Below are positions 8,946 through 18,357 of a DNA stretch of 64,000 nucleotides, one piece after another. Source of the stretch: Raineyella sp964528755 (GTDB lineage Bacteria; Actinomycetota; Actinomycetes; Propionibacteriales; Propionibacteriaceae); assembly GCA_964528755.1 (NCBI GenBank), contig CAZGWN010000003.1, positions 1 to 64,000 on the forward strand, in the 5' to 3' direction. Under the pieces are notes generated by a model. That model was not told the origin of the DNA. It saw only the letters and a list, made by a program, of their open reading frames with translations, and did no database searches. The first letter of the stretch is position 1. Each line of letters begins with the position of its first letter. A program made the position numbers and the translations under genes.

Positions 8946-10373
8946 ATGGACTACGACGACCTCGTGGCCCTACGCGAGCAGCATCCGGCCTGGCGGCTGC
9001 TCCGGCGTGATCATGCCCCGCTCGTGCTCGCCTTCTGCGGCCGGCACTTCGTCGAGGAGAACCACGGCCCGACGCCGGTCGGTGTCCTCGCGACCGCGCT
9101 CGACGACCTGTTGTATGCGCTGAACGCCCCCGACCCGGACCGGCCGGTCTTCCCGAGGCCGGCCACCGAGTACCTGGACGACTGGGCCGGCGACGACGCC
9201 GGGTGGCTCCGGCGGTTCTACCCTCTGGGATCCGACGAGGTCCACTACGACGCGACGCCGGCCTTCGAGAAGGCGTACGCCTGGGTGAGCGGACTGCAGA
9301 TGCGGCCCTTCGTCGGCACCGAGTCGCGCCTCCAGACGGTCATCGACCTGCTGCGCCAGATGGTCCACGGCAGCGAGACCGACCCCGAGGCCCGGCTGGC
9401 CGAGTTGCGCCGCCGCCGCGACGAGATCGACGCCGAGATCGCCGCCGCCGAGGCGGGCCGGATCGATGTGCTGGCGCCGGTGGCCGTACGGGAGCGCTAC
9501 CAACAGTTCGCGACCACGGCGCGGGAGTTGCTGGCGGACTTCCGTGAGGTGGAGGAGAACTTCCGCGCCCTCGACCGGACCACCCGGGAACGGATGGCGG
9601 CCTGGGACGGCGGCAAGGGCGACCTGCTCGCCGACCTCGTCGGCACCCGCTCCCAGATCGACGGCTCCGACCAGGGCCGCAGCTTCCAGGCGTTCTACGA
9701 CCTGCTGCTCTCCCGGGCCCGCCAGGACGAGCTGTCCGACCTGCTGCACCGGGTCGGCGAGCTCGACGACGTCCGCGTCGACCGGCGGCTGCGCCACGTC
9801 AACCACGACTGGGCCGAGGCGGCCGAACGGACCCAGCAGACGGTACGGCAGATCTCCGAGCAGCTGCGCCGCTTCCTCGACGACCGGGTCTGGCTGGAGA
9901 ACCGGCGGGTCGGCGAGTTGATCCGCGCCATCGAGGCCAGCGCCCTGACCGTGCGCAACGACCCGCCCCCGCTCGGGTTGGCGGTCGACGTGCCGGGCAT
10001 CCCGATCGTGATGCCGCTCGAGCGGCCCCTGTACGACGCCCGGCCCTTCTCCCGCATCGACGACCTGGTCGATCCCGGTGCCAGGGAGGACGTCGACACC
10101 ACCGCGCTGCTCGCACAGCCGTTCATCGACCAGAAGCGGCTCGCCGATCACGTCCGCGCCACCGTGCCGCCGCAGGGCAGCGCCCTGCTGGAGGATCTCG
10201 TGGGGCTGTACCCGATCGAGCAGGGCGCCGCCGAGATCGTCGGCTACCTCGCGCTGGCCGACGACGACATCGAGGTTGCGCTCGACGACGCCGGCGAGAC
10301 GGTCATCGACTACGTCGAGTCCGGCGTACGCCGCCGGGCGCGGCTGCCCCGGGTGACGGTGAGCCGGACATGA
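8946..10373 (+). CDS. jetA: Wadjet anti-plasmid system protein JetA (MksF-like, DUF3375)
   Basis: A 475-residue kleisin-type subunit of the Wadjet complex, which recognises and helps destroy circular plasmid DNA. It begins MDYDDLVALREQHPAWRLLR, a typical DUF3375 opening with an N-terminal winged-helix region, then a charged helical middle (about 130-310, with ERMAAWDGGKGDLLADLVG) and a C-terminal winged helix. Length is normal for JetA. It starts one base after the valS stop and ends in an ATGA overlap with jetB. The assignment is secured by the three following genes. Confidence 0.93.
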   Translation: MDYDDLVALREQHPAWRLLRRDHAPLVLAFCGRHFVEENHGPTPVGVLATALDDLLYALNAPDPDRPVFPRPATEYLDDWAGDDAGWLRRFYPLGSDEVHYDATPAFEKAYAWVSGLQMRPFVGTESRLQTVIDLLRQMVHGSETDPEARLAELRRRRDEIDAEIAAAEAGRIDVLAPVAVRERYQQFATTARELLADFREVEENFRALDRTTRERMAAWDGGKGDLLADLVGTRSQIDGSDQGRSFQAFYDLLLSRARQDELSDLLHRVGELDDVRVDRRLRHVNHDWAEAAERTQQTVRQISEQLRRFLDDRVWLENRRVGELIRAIEASALTVRNDPPPLGLAVDVPGIPIVMPLERPLYDARPFSRIDDLVDPGAREDVDTTALLAQPFIDQKRLADHVRATVPPQGSALLEDLVGLYPIEQGAAEIVGYLALADDDIEVALDDAGETVIDYVESGVRRRARLPRVTVSRT

Positions 10374-10957
10374 CCCCCGAGGAACAGGCCGTCGCGACGG
10401 CGATCATCCACCTCATGCGCGGTGTCGTCTACCGCGAGGAGGCCGAGGACCTCTGGTCGGCGCTGGCCCGCCAGCACGGCACGATCCGGGATCACTTCGG
10501 CGCCATCGGTGTCGACGTGGTGGTCAACGACGCCGAGGGCTTCGCGTACCTGCGGTCGCGGGAGGCCACCGACGGTGAGGATCCGCTGCCCCGGCTGGTC
10601 CGGCGCCGCACCCTGACCTACCAGCTCAGTCTGCTGCTCGTCCTGCTGCGCAAGCGGATGGTGGAGTTCGAGGCGGCGGGGGCCGAGGGCAAGCTCGTGC
10701 TCAGCCGCGACCAGATCGTCGACACGGTGCGGCTCTTCCTCGCCGAGTCGACCGACGAGGCCAAGGTGATGGACCAGATCGACACCACCATCCGCCGTGC
10801 CGAGGAGCTGGACTTCCTGCGCCGGCTGCGCGGCGAGTCCGACCACTTCGAGGTCCGCCGGATCCTCAAGGCCTACGTCGATGCCCAGACATTGTCGGGC
10901 TTCGCCGACAAACTGGACGAGTACGCGGGCAGGAAGGGGGAGGAGGCCGATGACTGA
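10370..10957 (+). CDS. jetB: Wadjet anti-plasmid system protein JetB (MksE-like, DUF4194)
   Basis: A 195-residue KITE-type winged-helix protein that bridges JetA and the JetC heads in the Wadjet condensin. It opens with MTPEEQAVATAIIHLMRG and contains VYREEAEDLWSALARQHGTI and DHFEVRRILKAYVDAQ, fitting DUF4194. It overlaps jetA by 4 bp (ATGA) and jetC by 8 bp, indicating production in fixed proportion with its partners. Cytosolic. Confidence 0.93.
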   Translation: MTPEEQAVATAIIHLMRGVVYREEAEDLWSALARQHGTIRDHFGAIGVDVVVNDAEGFAYLRSREATDGEDPLPRLVRRRTLTYQLSLLLVLLRKRMVEFEAAGAEGKLVLSRDQIVDTVRLFLAESTDEAKVMDQIDTTIRRAEELDFLRRLRGESDHFEVRRILKAYVDAQTLSGFADKLDEYAGRKGEEADD

Positions 10958-13900
10958 GGCGCTGTTCTCCGCGGTCGAGGTCGAGACGCCCGGTCGCGCC
11001 GGCTACCGGCTGAACCGGCTGGAGGTCTACAACTGGGGCACCTTCGACCGACGGGTGTGGCGGCTGGAGCCCGGCGGCGACACCGCGCTGCTGACCGGTG
11101 ACATCGGCAGCGGGAAGTCGACCCTGGTCGACGCGGTCACCACGCTGCTGCTCCCCGCGCACCGGATCTCCTACAACAAGGCCGCCGGGGCCGAGTCGCG
11201 GGAGCGTACGCTGCGCAGCTACGTCGAGGGCCACTACAAGTCCGAGCGCAACGAGGTCACCGGGCAAACCCGCCCGGTCGGGCTGCGCGACCAGCACGCG
11301 TATTCGGTGATCCTCGGCGTCTTCGGCAACCTGGGCTACGACGAGACCGTCACCGTCGCGCAGGTCTTCCGGCAGAAGGACACCGCGGGCCAGCCCGACC
11401 GGTTCTACGTCACCGCACTGCGGGAGCTGGCGATCGCCGAGGACTTCGCCGGGTTCGGCCCCGAGCTGAAGGATCTGCGGGCCCGCCTGCGCGATCGGGG
11501 TGCGCTCGTCCACACCACCTATCCCGACTATTCCCGGCACCTGCGGCGGCTGCTGGGGATCGCCTCACCGCAGGCCCTGGACCTGTTCCACCAGACCGTG
11601 TCGATGAAGTCGGTCGGCAACCTCAATGAGTTCGTCCGCAGCCACATGCTGGAGCCGGCCGACGCCGGCGAGCGGGTCGAGAAGATCCTGTCCCACTTCG
11701 AGGACCTCACCCGCGCCCACGACGCGGTGCGGCGCGCCCGCGAACAGCTCGACGCGCTCGCCCCGCTGGTGGCCGGCGTCGCCACATACGACGAGGCGCT
11801 CCGACGACGCGACGGGATCGAGACCCAGCGCGCCGCGGTCCGGCTCTACTTCTCCGAGCTGCGGATCCGGCTGCTCACCGCTGCGATCGCGACCACCGAG
11901 GAGGCGCGGGAAGATCGCCGCCACGAGTCGGAGATCGTCGAGGCCCGGCGCCGGGCGCTGGCCGAGGAACGCGAATCCCTCATCGAGCAGCGGGCGCGAT
12001 CCGGCGGGGACCGGATCGCCGACCTGGAACGGACCGCACTGGCCGCCACCGACCAGGCCGAGCAGCGGCGGGCCCGCCGCGCCCGGTTCGACGAGCGGGT
12101 GGCCGCGGCCGGGCTGGCGGAGGTGATCGACAGGGCCGGCTTCACCGCCCTCGGGCCCTCGATCACGGCCCGCCGGGGCCGACTGGAGTCCGATCACGCC
12201 GACCTCGAGAGCCGACAGGCGACCGCACAGGGGCGACGTGGCGAGTTGCTCCGCCAGGGTGAGGAGATCCGGGTGGAGGTGGAGAGCCTCACCTCCCGCA
12301 CCTCGAACATCCCCAGCGCCCAGTTGAGCGTCCGCGACCAGTTGGCCGAGGCGCTGGGGATCGAACCGGCCGAGCTGCCGTTCGCCGGCGAGCTGCTCGA
12401 CGTCGCCGATGCGTACGCGGACTGGCGTGGCGCGGCGGAGCGGGTGTTGCGCGGGTTCGCCCTGTCGATGCTGGAGCCGCAGGCGCACTATGCCGATGTC
12501 GCCGAGTGGGTCAACGGCCACCGCCAGACCCACCGCCGACGCGACGGGAGCACGGCCGGCAGCCGACTGGTCTTCGAGCGGGTCGCGGACCGGCGCGTTC
12601 GGCTCCGGACCGAGCCGTCGGGCGGGTTGGTGCTGGCCGACACCATCGCGGTCGCCGAGGGACGGTTCCACGACTATCTCGTCGACCAACTTGTCCGCCG
12701 CGCCGACTACCGGTGCGTCGACACCGTGGCCGAGTTCCGCCAGGAGCGGCGGGCCGTCACGCGGGAGGGCCAGGTCCGATCCGAGGACCGCCACGAGAAG
12801 GACGACCGGCGTCGGGTCGACGATCCGCGCGGCTGGGTCCTCGGCTGGGCCAACCAGAGCAAGATCGACGCCCTGACCGCGCAACTGGTCGACCTGCAGC
12901 GCGGCATCGCCGACCTGGACGGCACGCTCGCCGACCTGCGCGGACGGCTGCGGGCCGTCACGGCCGCGCTCGGGAAACTCGACGGCCTGGCCGACTACGA
13001 CTCCTGGGACGACCTCGACTGGGCCGACGCCCGGCTACGGGCCGAGGCCGCCGAGGCCGAACGTCAACGGCTCATCGCGGGCTCGCCCGCACTGGCCGAG
13101 ATCGCCCGCCGGTTGGCGGACAACGCGGCCCGGACGGCCGAGCTGGACCACCGCTGGAAGACCCTCAACGGTGAACTCGCCAGGCTCGACGACCGGCTGG
13201 CCCGGGACACCGCCGACCGCACGGCGGCCGAGGCATTCGTCGCCGCCGCGCCCGCCGCCACGCTGACGGCGGCCCGCGCCGCGTACGACCGGTTGTCCGA
13301 CCGGCTCGGCGCCCGGCTGCCCACCGCGGCCGCCGACTGCGATGCCCGCGCCCAGGAGGTCACCGACGACCTGGATGGCGCCCTCAAGCGGATCGGTGCC
13401 GAGATCGACGCCGGCGCCCAGAGCCTGCTGCGGCACATGGGTGACATCCGACGCCGCTGGCCCGAGGAGACCACCGAGTTCGACGCCTCTCTGGAGTCTC
13501 GCGCCGAGTTCGTCGCCTTCCACGAACGGGTCAGCACCGACGATCTGCCCCGATTCGAGGGGGAGTTCAAGCGGCAGCTCAACACCAACACGATTCGTGA
13601 ACTGGCCGGTTTCACCGGCTGGCTGCAACGGCAGCGCGACGAGATCCGCGACCGGATCGACATCATCAACGAGGCCCTGGGCGCGATCGACTACAACCCC
13701 GGCCGGTACGTCCGCCTGGAGCCCGAACCGACCGTCAACCAGGAGATCCGCGACTTCCGGGCCGACCTGCGGCGGGTGACCGACGACACGCTGTCCGGCG
13801 GCGAGGACCACTATTCCGAGCAGCGCTTCCTGGCCGTGGAGCGGATCATCGAGCGGTTCCGCGGCCGGGAGGGCCACGCGGACGCCGACAAGGCGTGGAC

Positions 13901-14345
13901 CGCCCGGGTCACCGACGTCCGCAACTGGTTCACCTTCTCCGCCTCCGAACGGGACCGTCAGACCGACGAGGAATGGGAGCACTACCGGGACTCCGACGGG
14001 AAATCCGGCGGTCAGAAGGAGAAACTCGCCTACACGATTCTCGCCGCCGCACTCGCCTACCAGTTCGGGCTGGAATGGGGTGTGACCCGGTCGAAGGATT
14101 TCCGGTTCGCGGTCATCGACGAGGCCTTCGGCCGGGGATCGGACACCTCCACGCGCTATGCCCTGGAGCTCTTCGCCAAACTCGGCCTGCAGTTGTTGAT
14201 CGTCACCCCCTTGCAGAAGGTGCACATCATCGCCCCGTACGTCCGCTCGATCGGATTCGTCGACAACCTCGAGGGCAGGTACTCGCGGCTGGCGACGATG
14301 ACCATCGAGGAGTACGAGAAGATGACGTCGGGACGAGCGTCCTAG
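10950..14345 (+). CDS. jetC: Wadjet anti-plasmid system SMC-like ATPase JetC (MksB-like)
   Basis: A 1131-residue SMC-family ATPase, the motor that extrudes DNA loops in Wadjet. Walker A is GDIGSGKST near residues 50-58, inside the N-terminal head. Two long coiled-coil arms (about 300-480 and 640-930) flank a hinge-like region containing DWRGAAERVLRGFALSML. The C-terminal head has the signature SGGQKEKLAY near residue 1018 and Walker B FAVIDEAFGRGSD near 1052. I chose the ATG at 10950, inside the jetB 3' end; an upstream in-frame start would add 51 residues that merely read jetB in another frame. All ATPase residues appear intact. Confidence 0.95.
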   Translation: MTEALFSAVEVETPGRAGYRLNRLEVYNWGTFDRRVWRLEPGGDTALLTGDIGSGKSTLVDAVTTLLLPAHRISYNKAAGAESRERTLRSYVEGHYKSERNEVTGQTRPVGLRDQHAYSVILGVFGNLGYDETVTVAQVFRQKDTAGQPDRFYVTALRELAIAEDFAGFGPELKDLRARLRDRGALVHTTYPDYSRHLRRLLGIASPQALDLFHQTVSMKSVGNLNEFVRSHMLEPADAGERVEKILSHFEDLTRAHDAVRRAREQLDALAPLVAGVATYDEALRRRDGIETQRAAVRLYFSELRIRLLTAAIATTEEAREDRRHESEIVEARRRALAEERESLIEQRARSGGDRIADLERTALAATDQAEQRRARRARFDERVAAAGLAEVIDRAGFTALGPSITARRGRLESDHADLESRQATAQGRRGELLRQGEEIRVEVESLTSRTSNIPSAQLSVRDQLAEALGIEPAELPFAGELLDVADAYADWRGAAERVLRGFALSMLEPQAHYADVAEWVNGHRQTHRRRDGSTAGSRLVFERVADRRVRLRTEPSGGLVLADTIAVAEGRFHDYLVDQLVRRADYRCVDTVAEFRQERRAVTREGQVRSEDRHEKDDRRRVDDPRGWVLGWANQSKIDALTAQLVDLQRGIADLDGTLADLRGRLRAVTAALGKLDGLADYDSWDDLDWADARLRAEAAEAERQRLIAGSPALAEIARRLADNAARTAELDHRWKTLNGELARLDDRLARDTADRTAAEAFVAAAPAATLTAARAAYDRLSDRLGARLPTAAADCDARAQEVTDDLDGALKRIGAEIDAGAQSLLRHMGDIRRRWPEETTEFDASLESRAEFVAFHERVSTDDLPRFEGEFKRQLNTNTIRELAGFTGWLQRQRDEIRDRIDIINEALGAIDYNPGRYVRLEPEPTVNQEIRDFRADLRRVTDDTLSGGEDHYSEQRFLAVERIIERFRGREGHADADKAWTARVTDVRNWFTFSASERDRQTDEEWEHYRDSDGKSGGQKEKLAYTILAAALAYQFGLEWGVTRSKDFRFAVIDEAFGRGSDTSTRYALELFAKLGLQLLIVTPLQKVHIIAPYVRSIGFVDNLEGRYSRLATMTIEEYEKMTSGRAS

Positions 14346-14355
14346 CGGGCAGGCG

Positions 14356-15519
14356 ATGACGTCACGCGCTGGGCACCCGTGGACGACGACCGCCGACATC
14401 CACGCCGCCGTCTCCCGCCGGTGGAAGGACGGCAGTCTGCTCCGGGCGTACGGCTCGGGACAGCTCTGCCCCGGGGTGGATCTGCCGCTGCGCGGGCCGA
14501 GGACCTCCGAGATCGGCGAGCACCTCGCCGATGTCCAGGCGTGGTGCGCCGAGCTGGAGGCCGGCAGCCGGGAGGGAACCCGCTACGAATTGGTCCTGGG
14601 TGAGGTCGGCGGTCGGGCGTTCGGGCGGAACCGGATGCCGCGACGGGTGCGCCTGGTCACGTACGCCCAGGTGTGGGCGCTGCTCGGGGTGACCGGCGAG
14701 GTGGCCCGGTTCGACACGGTCCTGCGGCTGACCGGTGATCTGCCGGCCGTACGGGCATGGGCGATCACGCACCCGCACCGGGCGATCGCGCTCGCCGACG
14801 ACTGGCAGCGGATCCTCGCCGCGTACGACTGGCTCGGCAGGTCACGCGGATCGGGGAGATATCTGCGGGAGATCGCCGTGCCCGGCGTGGACACGAAGTT
14901 CGTCGAGCGGCACCGCCAGGTGTTGGGCGATCTTCTCGGCGTGCGCGGCACGTCGACGGGGTTCCTCCTCGACCTGGGGCTGCAGACCAGGCCGGATCTC
15001 GTCCGGTTCCGTCCCGACGCCTCCCTCGGGCTGCCGCGCGGGCTCACCGAGATGGCCGGGCGGCTCGAGGAGGTGGCCGGGCTGGGTCTGCCGGTACGCC
15101 GGGCGGTGATCGTCGAGAACGAGATCACCTATCTGACGATGCCGGTCCCGTCACAGGGCCTGGTCGTGTGGGGCCGGGGCTTCGAGGCGGACCGGATCGG
15201 GTCCCTTCCGTTCCTGGCCGACGCCGAGGTTGCCTACTGGGGCGACCTGGACACCCACGGCTTCGCGATCCTGGACCGGCTGCGGGGACGGCTGCCGCAG
15301 ACCCGTTCGTTCCTGATGGACCGCGACACCCTGCTCGCCCACCGCGATCGATGGGTGCGTGAGGACCGTCCCACGCAGGCGCGCCTCGATCACCTCACCG
15401 CCGAGGAGGCCGCGGTCTACGGCGACCTGGTCAGCGACCGGTACGACGGGCAGGTGCGGCTGGAACAGGAGCGGATTGCCTGGTCGTGGGCGCGGGAACG
15501 GCTTCCGTTCGGCGGCTGA
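14356..15519 (+). CDS. jetD: Wadjet anti-plasmid system nuclease JetD (MksG-like, TOPRIM fold)
   Basis: A 387-residue protein with an N-terminal winged-helix/arm part (DUF3322-like) and a C-terminal TOPRIM domain related to topoisomerase VI subunit A (DUF2220-like). JetD is the nuclease that cuts plasmid DNA. The TOPRIM acid residues are visible: E254 and E256 in VIVENEITYL and the D297/D299 pair in YWGDLDTHGF, so the enzyme looks active. It starts 10 bases after the jetC stop and ends 5 bases from the convergent clpX stop, closing the operon. Confidence 0.93.
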   Translation: MTSRAGHPWTTTADIHAAVSRRWKDGSLLRAYGSGQLCPGVDLPLRGPRTSEIGEHLADVQAWCAELEAGSREGTRYELVLGEVGGRAFGRNRMPRRVRLVTYAQVWALLGVTGEVARFDTVLRLTGDLPAVRAWAITHPHRAIALADDWQRILAAYDWLGRSRGSGRYLREIAVPGVDTKFVERHRQVLGDLLGVRGTSTGFLLDLGLQTRPDLVRFRPDASLGLPRGLTEMAGRLEEVAGLGLPVRRAVIVENEITYLTMPVPSQGLVVWGRGFEADRIGSLPFLADAEVAYWGDLDTHGFAILDRLRGRLPQTRSFLMDRDTLLAHRDRWVREDRPTQARLDHLTAEEAAVYGDLVSDRYDGQVRLEQERIAWSWARERLPFGG

Positions 15520-15524
15520 GCGGC

Positions 15525-16817
15525 TCAGGCGGTCCGCTCGTGCCGGTGCACCCGCTTCGTGGCGGCCCGCCCCAGCAGCTCCGGCCGCGCCCCGTCGCTG
15601 ATCACCTCGGAGTTGACCACCACCTGGTTGATCGACTCGTCGGAAGGCACTTCGTACATCACGTCGAGCAGCACCTCTTCCAGGATCGCCCGCAACCCCC
15701 GGGCCCCGGTGCCGCGGTCCAGCGCCTTGCCGGCGATGGCATCGATGGCGTCGTCGGTGAACTCCAGGTCCACCCCGTCGAGCTCGAACAGCCGCTGGTA
15801 CTGGCGGATCAGCGCGTTGCGCGGCTCGACGAGGATCCGCACCAGCGCCGTCCGGTCCAGCGGGGCGACGGTGGCGATCATCGGCAGCCGGCCGATGAAC
15901 TCGGGGATCAGCCCGAACTTGTGCAGGTCCTCGGGACGGACGTCGGAGTACGGGTCGACGTCCTTGGCCTTGCGCAGGCTCAGGTCGTTGTTGAAGCCGA
16001 GGGGCCGCTTGCCGATCCGGTCGTTGATGATGTCCTCCAGGCCGGCGAAGGCACCGCCGACGATGAACAGGACATTGGTGGTGTCGATCTGGATGAAGTC
16101 CTGGTGGGGGTGCTTGCGCCCGCCCTGGGGCGGCACCGAGGCGACCGTCCCCTCCAGGATCTTCAGCAGGGCCTGCTGCACGCCCTCCCCGGAGACGTCC
16201 CGGGTGATCGAGGGGTTCTCCGACTTGCGGGCGACCTTGTCGATCTCGTCGATGTAGATGATGCCGGTCTCGGCGCGGTGCACGTCGAAGTCGGCGGCCT
16301 GGATGAGCTTGAGCAGGATGTTCTCCACGTCCTCGCCGACGTAGCCGGCCTCGGTCAACGCGGTTGCGTCGGCCATCGCGAAGGGGACGTTCAGCATCCG
16401 GGCCAGGGTCTGGGCCAGGTAGGTCTTGCCGCAACCGGTCGGGCCGATCAGCAGGATGTTCGTCTTGCCGAGCTCGACGCCGTCCTCCTCGGCCGCCCGC
16501 CGCGGGGTCGGCGCGTTCTGCGCCTGCACCCGCTTGTAGTGGTTGTAGACCGCCACGGCGAGCGTCTTCTTGGCCTGGTCCTGCCCGATCACGTACTCGT
16601 CGAGGAAGTCGCGGATCTGCTGGGGCTTGGGGAGTTCATCGAGCTGGGCCGCCTCGACGTTCTCGGAGAACTCCTCCTCGATGATCTCGTTGCACAGCTC
16701 GATGCACTCGTCGCAGATGTAGACATTCGGCCCCGCGATGAGTTTCTTGACCTGCTTCTGGCTCTTCCCGCAGAAGGAGCACTTCAGTAGGTCGCCGGTC
16801 TCCCCGATGCGCGACAT
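15525..16817 (-). CDS. clpX: ATP-dependent Clp protease ATP-binding subunit ClpX
   Basis: A 430-residue AAA+ unfoldase that feeds tagged or damaged proteins to ClpP in the cytosol. The N-terminal C4 zinc finger is visible (C13 and C16 in LLKCSFCGKSQ, then YICDECIELC). Walker A is GPTGCGKT, Walker B IIYIDEIDK, and the sensor region NPSITRDVSGEGVQQALL is present. I placed the start at ATG 16817 (MSRIGETGDLLKCSF), which matches other ClpX N-termini; an in-frame TTG 12 bp upstream is less likely. A GGGGAGAGGG stretch precedes it. It lies 28 bp after clpP2 in the same direction. Confidence 0.97.
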   Translation of the reverse strand: MSRIGETGDLLKCSFCGKSQKQVKKLIAGPNVYICDECIELCNEIIEEEFSENVEAAQLDELPKPQQIRDFLDEYVIGQDQAKKTLAVAVYNHYKRVQAQNAPTPRRAAEEDGVELGKTNILLIGPTGCGKTYLAQTLARMLNVPFAMADATALTEAGYVGEDVENILLKLIQAADFDVHRAETGIIYIDEIDKVARKSENPSITRDVSGEGVQQALLKILEGTVASVPPQGGRKHPHQDFIQIDTTNVLFIVGGAFAGLEDIINDRIGKRPLGFNNDLSLRKAKDVDPYSDVRPEDLHKFGLIPEFIGRLPMIATVAPLDRTALVRILVEPRNALIRQYQRLFELDGVDLEFTDDAIDAIAGKALDRGTGARGLRAILEEVLLDVMYEVPSDESINQVVVNSEVISDGARPELLGRAATKRVHRHERTA

Positions 16818-16845
16818 CCCTCTCCCCAACCTCTCCCGGCCGTCC

Positions 16846-17490
16846 TCAGGCGTCCTTGAGGGACGTCAGGATCTCATCGATGATGCCGTATTCCTTGGCC
16901 TCCTCGGCCGTCAAGTACTTGTCGCGCTCGATGTCGCGGCTGATCTGCTCCAGCGGCTGGCCGGTGTCACGGGCCAGCATCTGCTCCATCTGGGTCCGGA
17001 TCCGCATGATCTCGCGGGCCTGGATCTCCAGGTCGGACGACTGACCGTAGCCGCCCTCGGTGGCGGGCTGGTGGATCAGGATCCGGCTGTTGGGCAGGGC
17101 CAGACGATTGCCCTTCGCGCCGCCGGCGAGAATCACCGCGGCGGCCGAGGCCGCCTGGCCCAGGCAGATCGTCTGCACATCGGGCTTGACGTACTGCATC
17201 GTGTCGTAGATCGCGGTCAACGCGGTGAACGACCCGCCGGGTGAGTTCAGATAGATGCTGATCGGACGCTCGGGGTCCATCGACTGCAGCACGAGGAGCT
17301 GGGACATCACCGCGTTGGCGATGTCGTCGGAGATCGGGGTGCCGAGGAAGATGATCCGGTCCTCGAACAGCTTGGTGTACGGGTCGACCCGCCGGATGCC
17401 GTACGACGTCCGCTCCTCCCACTGGGGGATGAAGTAGTCCATCGACGGGCCGGGGACGGTGAGCTTCCCGAACGTGGCAGCGTCGGTCAT
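16846..17490 (-). CDS. clpP2: ATP-dependent Clp protease proteolytic subunit, ClpP2 type
   Basis: A 214-residue serine protease subunit. The catalytic Ser lies in LGQAASAAAVIL, the His in ILIHQPATEGGYGQ, and the Asp just before the AEEAKEYGIIDEI tail. Actinobacteria carry two ClpP proteins that form mixed heptameric rings; the RTSYGIRRVDPYTKLFEDR N-terminus fits the ClpP2-like paralogue. It starts 26 bp after clpP1 and precedes clpX, the usual order. Which paralogue bears number 1 or 2 varies among annotations. Confidence 0.93.
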   Translation of the reverse strand: MTDAATFGKLTVPGPSMDYFIPQWEERTSYGIRRVDPYTKLFEDRIIFLGTPISDDIANAVMSQLLVLQSMDPERPISIYLNSPGGSFTALTAIYDTMQYVKPDVQTICLGQAASAAAVILAGGAKGNRLALPNSRILIHQPATEGGYGQSSDLEIQAREIMRIRTQMEQMLARDTGQPLEQISRDIERDKYLTAEEAKEYGIIDEILTSLKDA

Positions 17491-17516
17491 GGCGTTCTCC
17501 TTCACTGGTTCGGGGG

Positions 17517-18176
17517 TCACTGGTTCGGCGCGTCGGAGCGGATCTGGGCCGCCCGCTCGTAGACATGGTCGATGAATCCGTACTCCAGCGCCTGCTCGGC
17601 GGTGAACCACCGGTCCCGGTCGGAGTCGGACTCGATCTGGCTCAGCGGCTGGCCGGTGTGCTCGGCGATCAGCCCGGCCATCGTGCGCTTGATGTGCAAC
17701 GACTGCTCGGCCTGGATCCGGATGTCGGACGCCGTGCCGCCCAGCCCGCCGGACGGCTGGTGCATCATGATCCGGCTGTGCGGCAGCGCGAACCGCTTGC
17801 CCTTGGCCCCGGCGCTCAGCAGGAACTGGCCCATCGACGCGGCCAGGCCCATCGCCACGGTCGCCACGTCGTTGGAGATCCACTGCATGGTGTCGTAGAT
17901 CGCCATGCCGGAGTCGACCGAACCGCCAGGGGAATTGATGTACAGATAGATGTCCTTGTCGGGGTCCTCGGCGTTCAACAGCAGCATCTGCGCGCAGATG
18001 GCGTTGGCGTTCTCGTCCTTGACCTCCGAGCCCAGGAAGATGATCCGGTTCGCCAGGAGGGCCTGGTAGACGTTGTCGGCCATGCCCAGCGGGCTCCCAC
18101 CGGCGGCCGCGCGCACAGCGTGGTCGATTCCCTGATTTCCGTTCACGTCACCGAACCTACCGGGCTGCTCCGCCAT
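17517..18176 (-). CDS. clpP1: ATP-dependent Clp protease proteolytic subunit, ClpP1 type
   Basis: A 219-residue ClpP paralogue, first gene of the clpP1-clpP2-clpX cluster. Catalytic Ser is in MGLAASMGQFLL, His in RIMMHQPSGGLGG, and Asp before FTAEQALEYGFID. The body begins at NVYQALLANRIIFLGSEV. I used ATG 18176 (MAEQPGRFGD), though ATG in MADNVYQ about 33 residues later is a real alternative and would give a propeptide-free length. It probably partners with ClpP2 in one tetradecamer. Confidence 0.92.
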   Translation of the reverse strand: MAEQPGRFGDVNGNQGIDHAVRAAAGGSPLGMADNVYQALLANRIIFLGSEVKDENANAICAQMLLLNAEDPDKDIYLYINSPGGSVDSGMAIYDTMQWISNDVATVAMGLAASMGQFLLSAGAKGKRFALPHSRIMMHQPSGGLGGTASDIRIQAEQSLHIKRTMAGLIAEHTGQPLSQIESDSDRDRWFTAEQALEYGFIDHVYERAAQIRSDAPNQ

Positions 18177-18357
18177 TTCGTACGGATTGGCCGCGTTGTT
18201 CGCTGTGGGCAGACGATCGACTCCGGCAAGGTCGTCCTCGCCGGAGCGACGGGCAGGCCCGGCCGGCGCGCCGCAGGTGTGCCGACGCCACGAGCGGCCG
18301 CCCCGGAGGGGACGACCGCTCATGGATGGGATCCGGCGGTCGTACCGCCGGGGAGGC

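Noticed and set aside
16829..18323. Longer N-terminal frames for clpX and clpP1
   Set aside because: The added residues do not resemble the families; internal ATG codons match homologues better.
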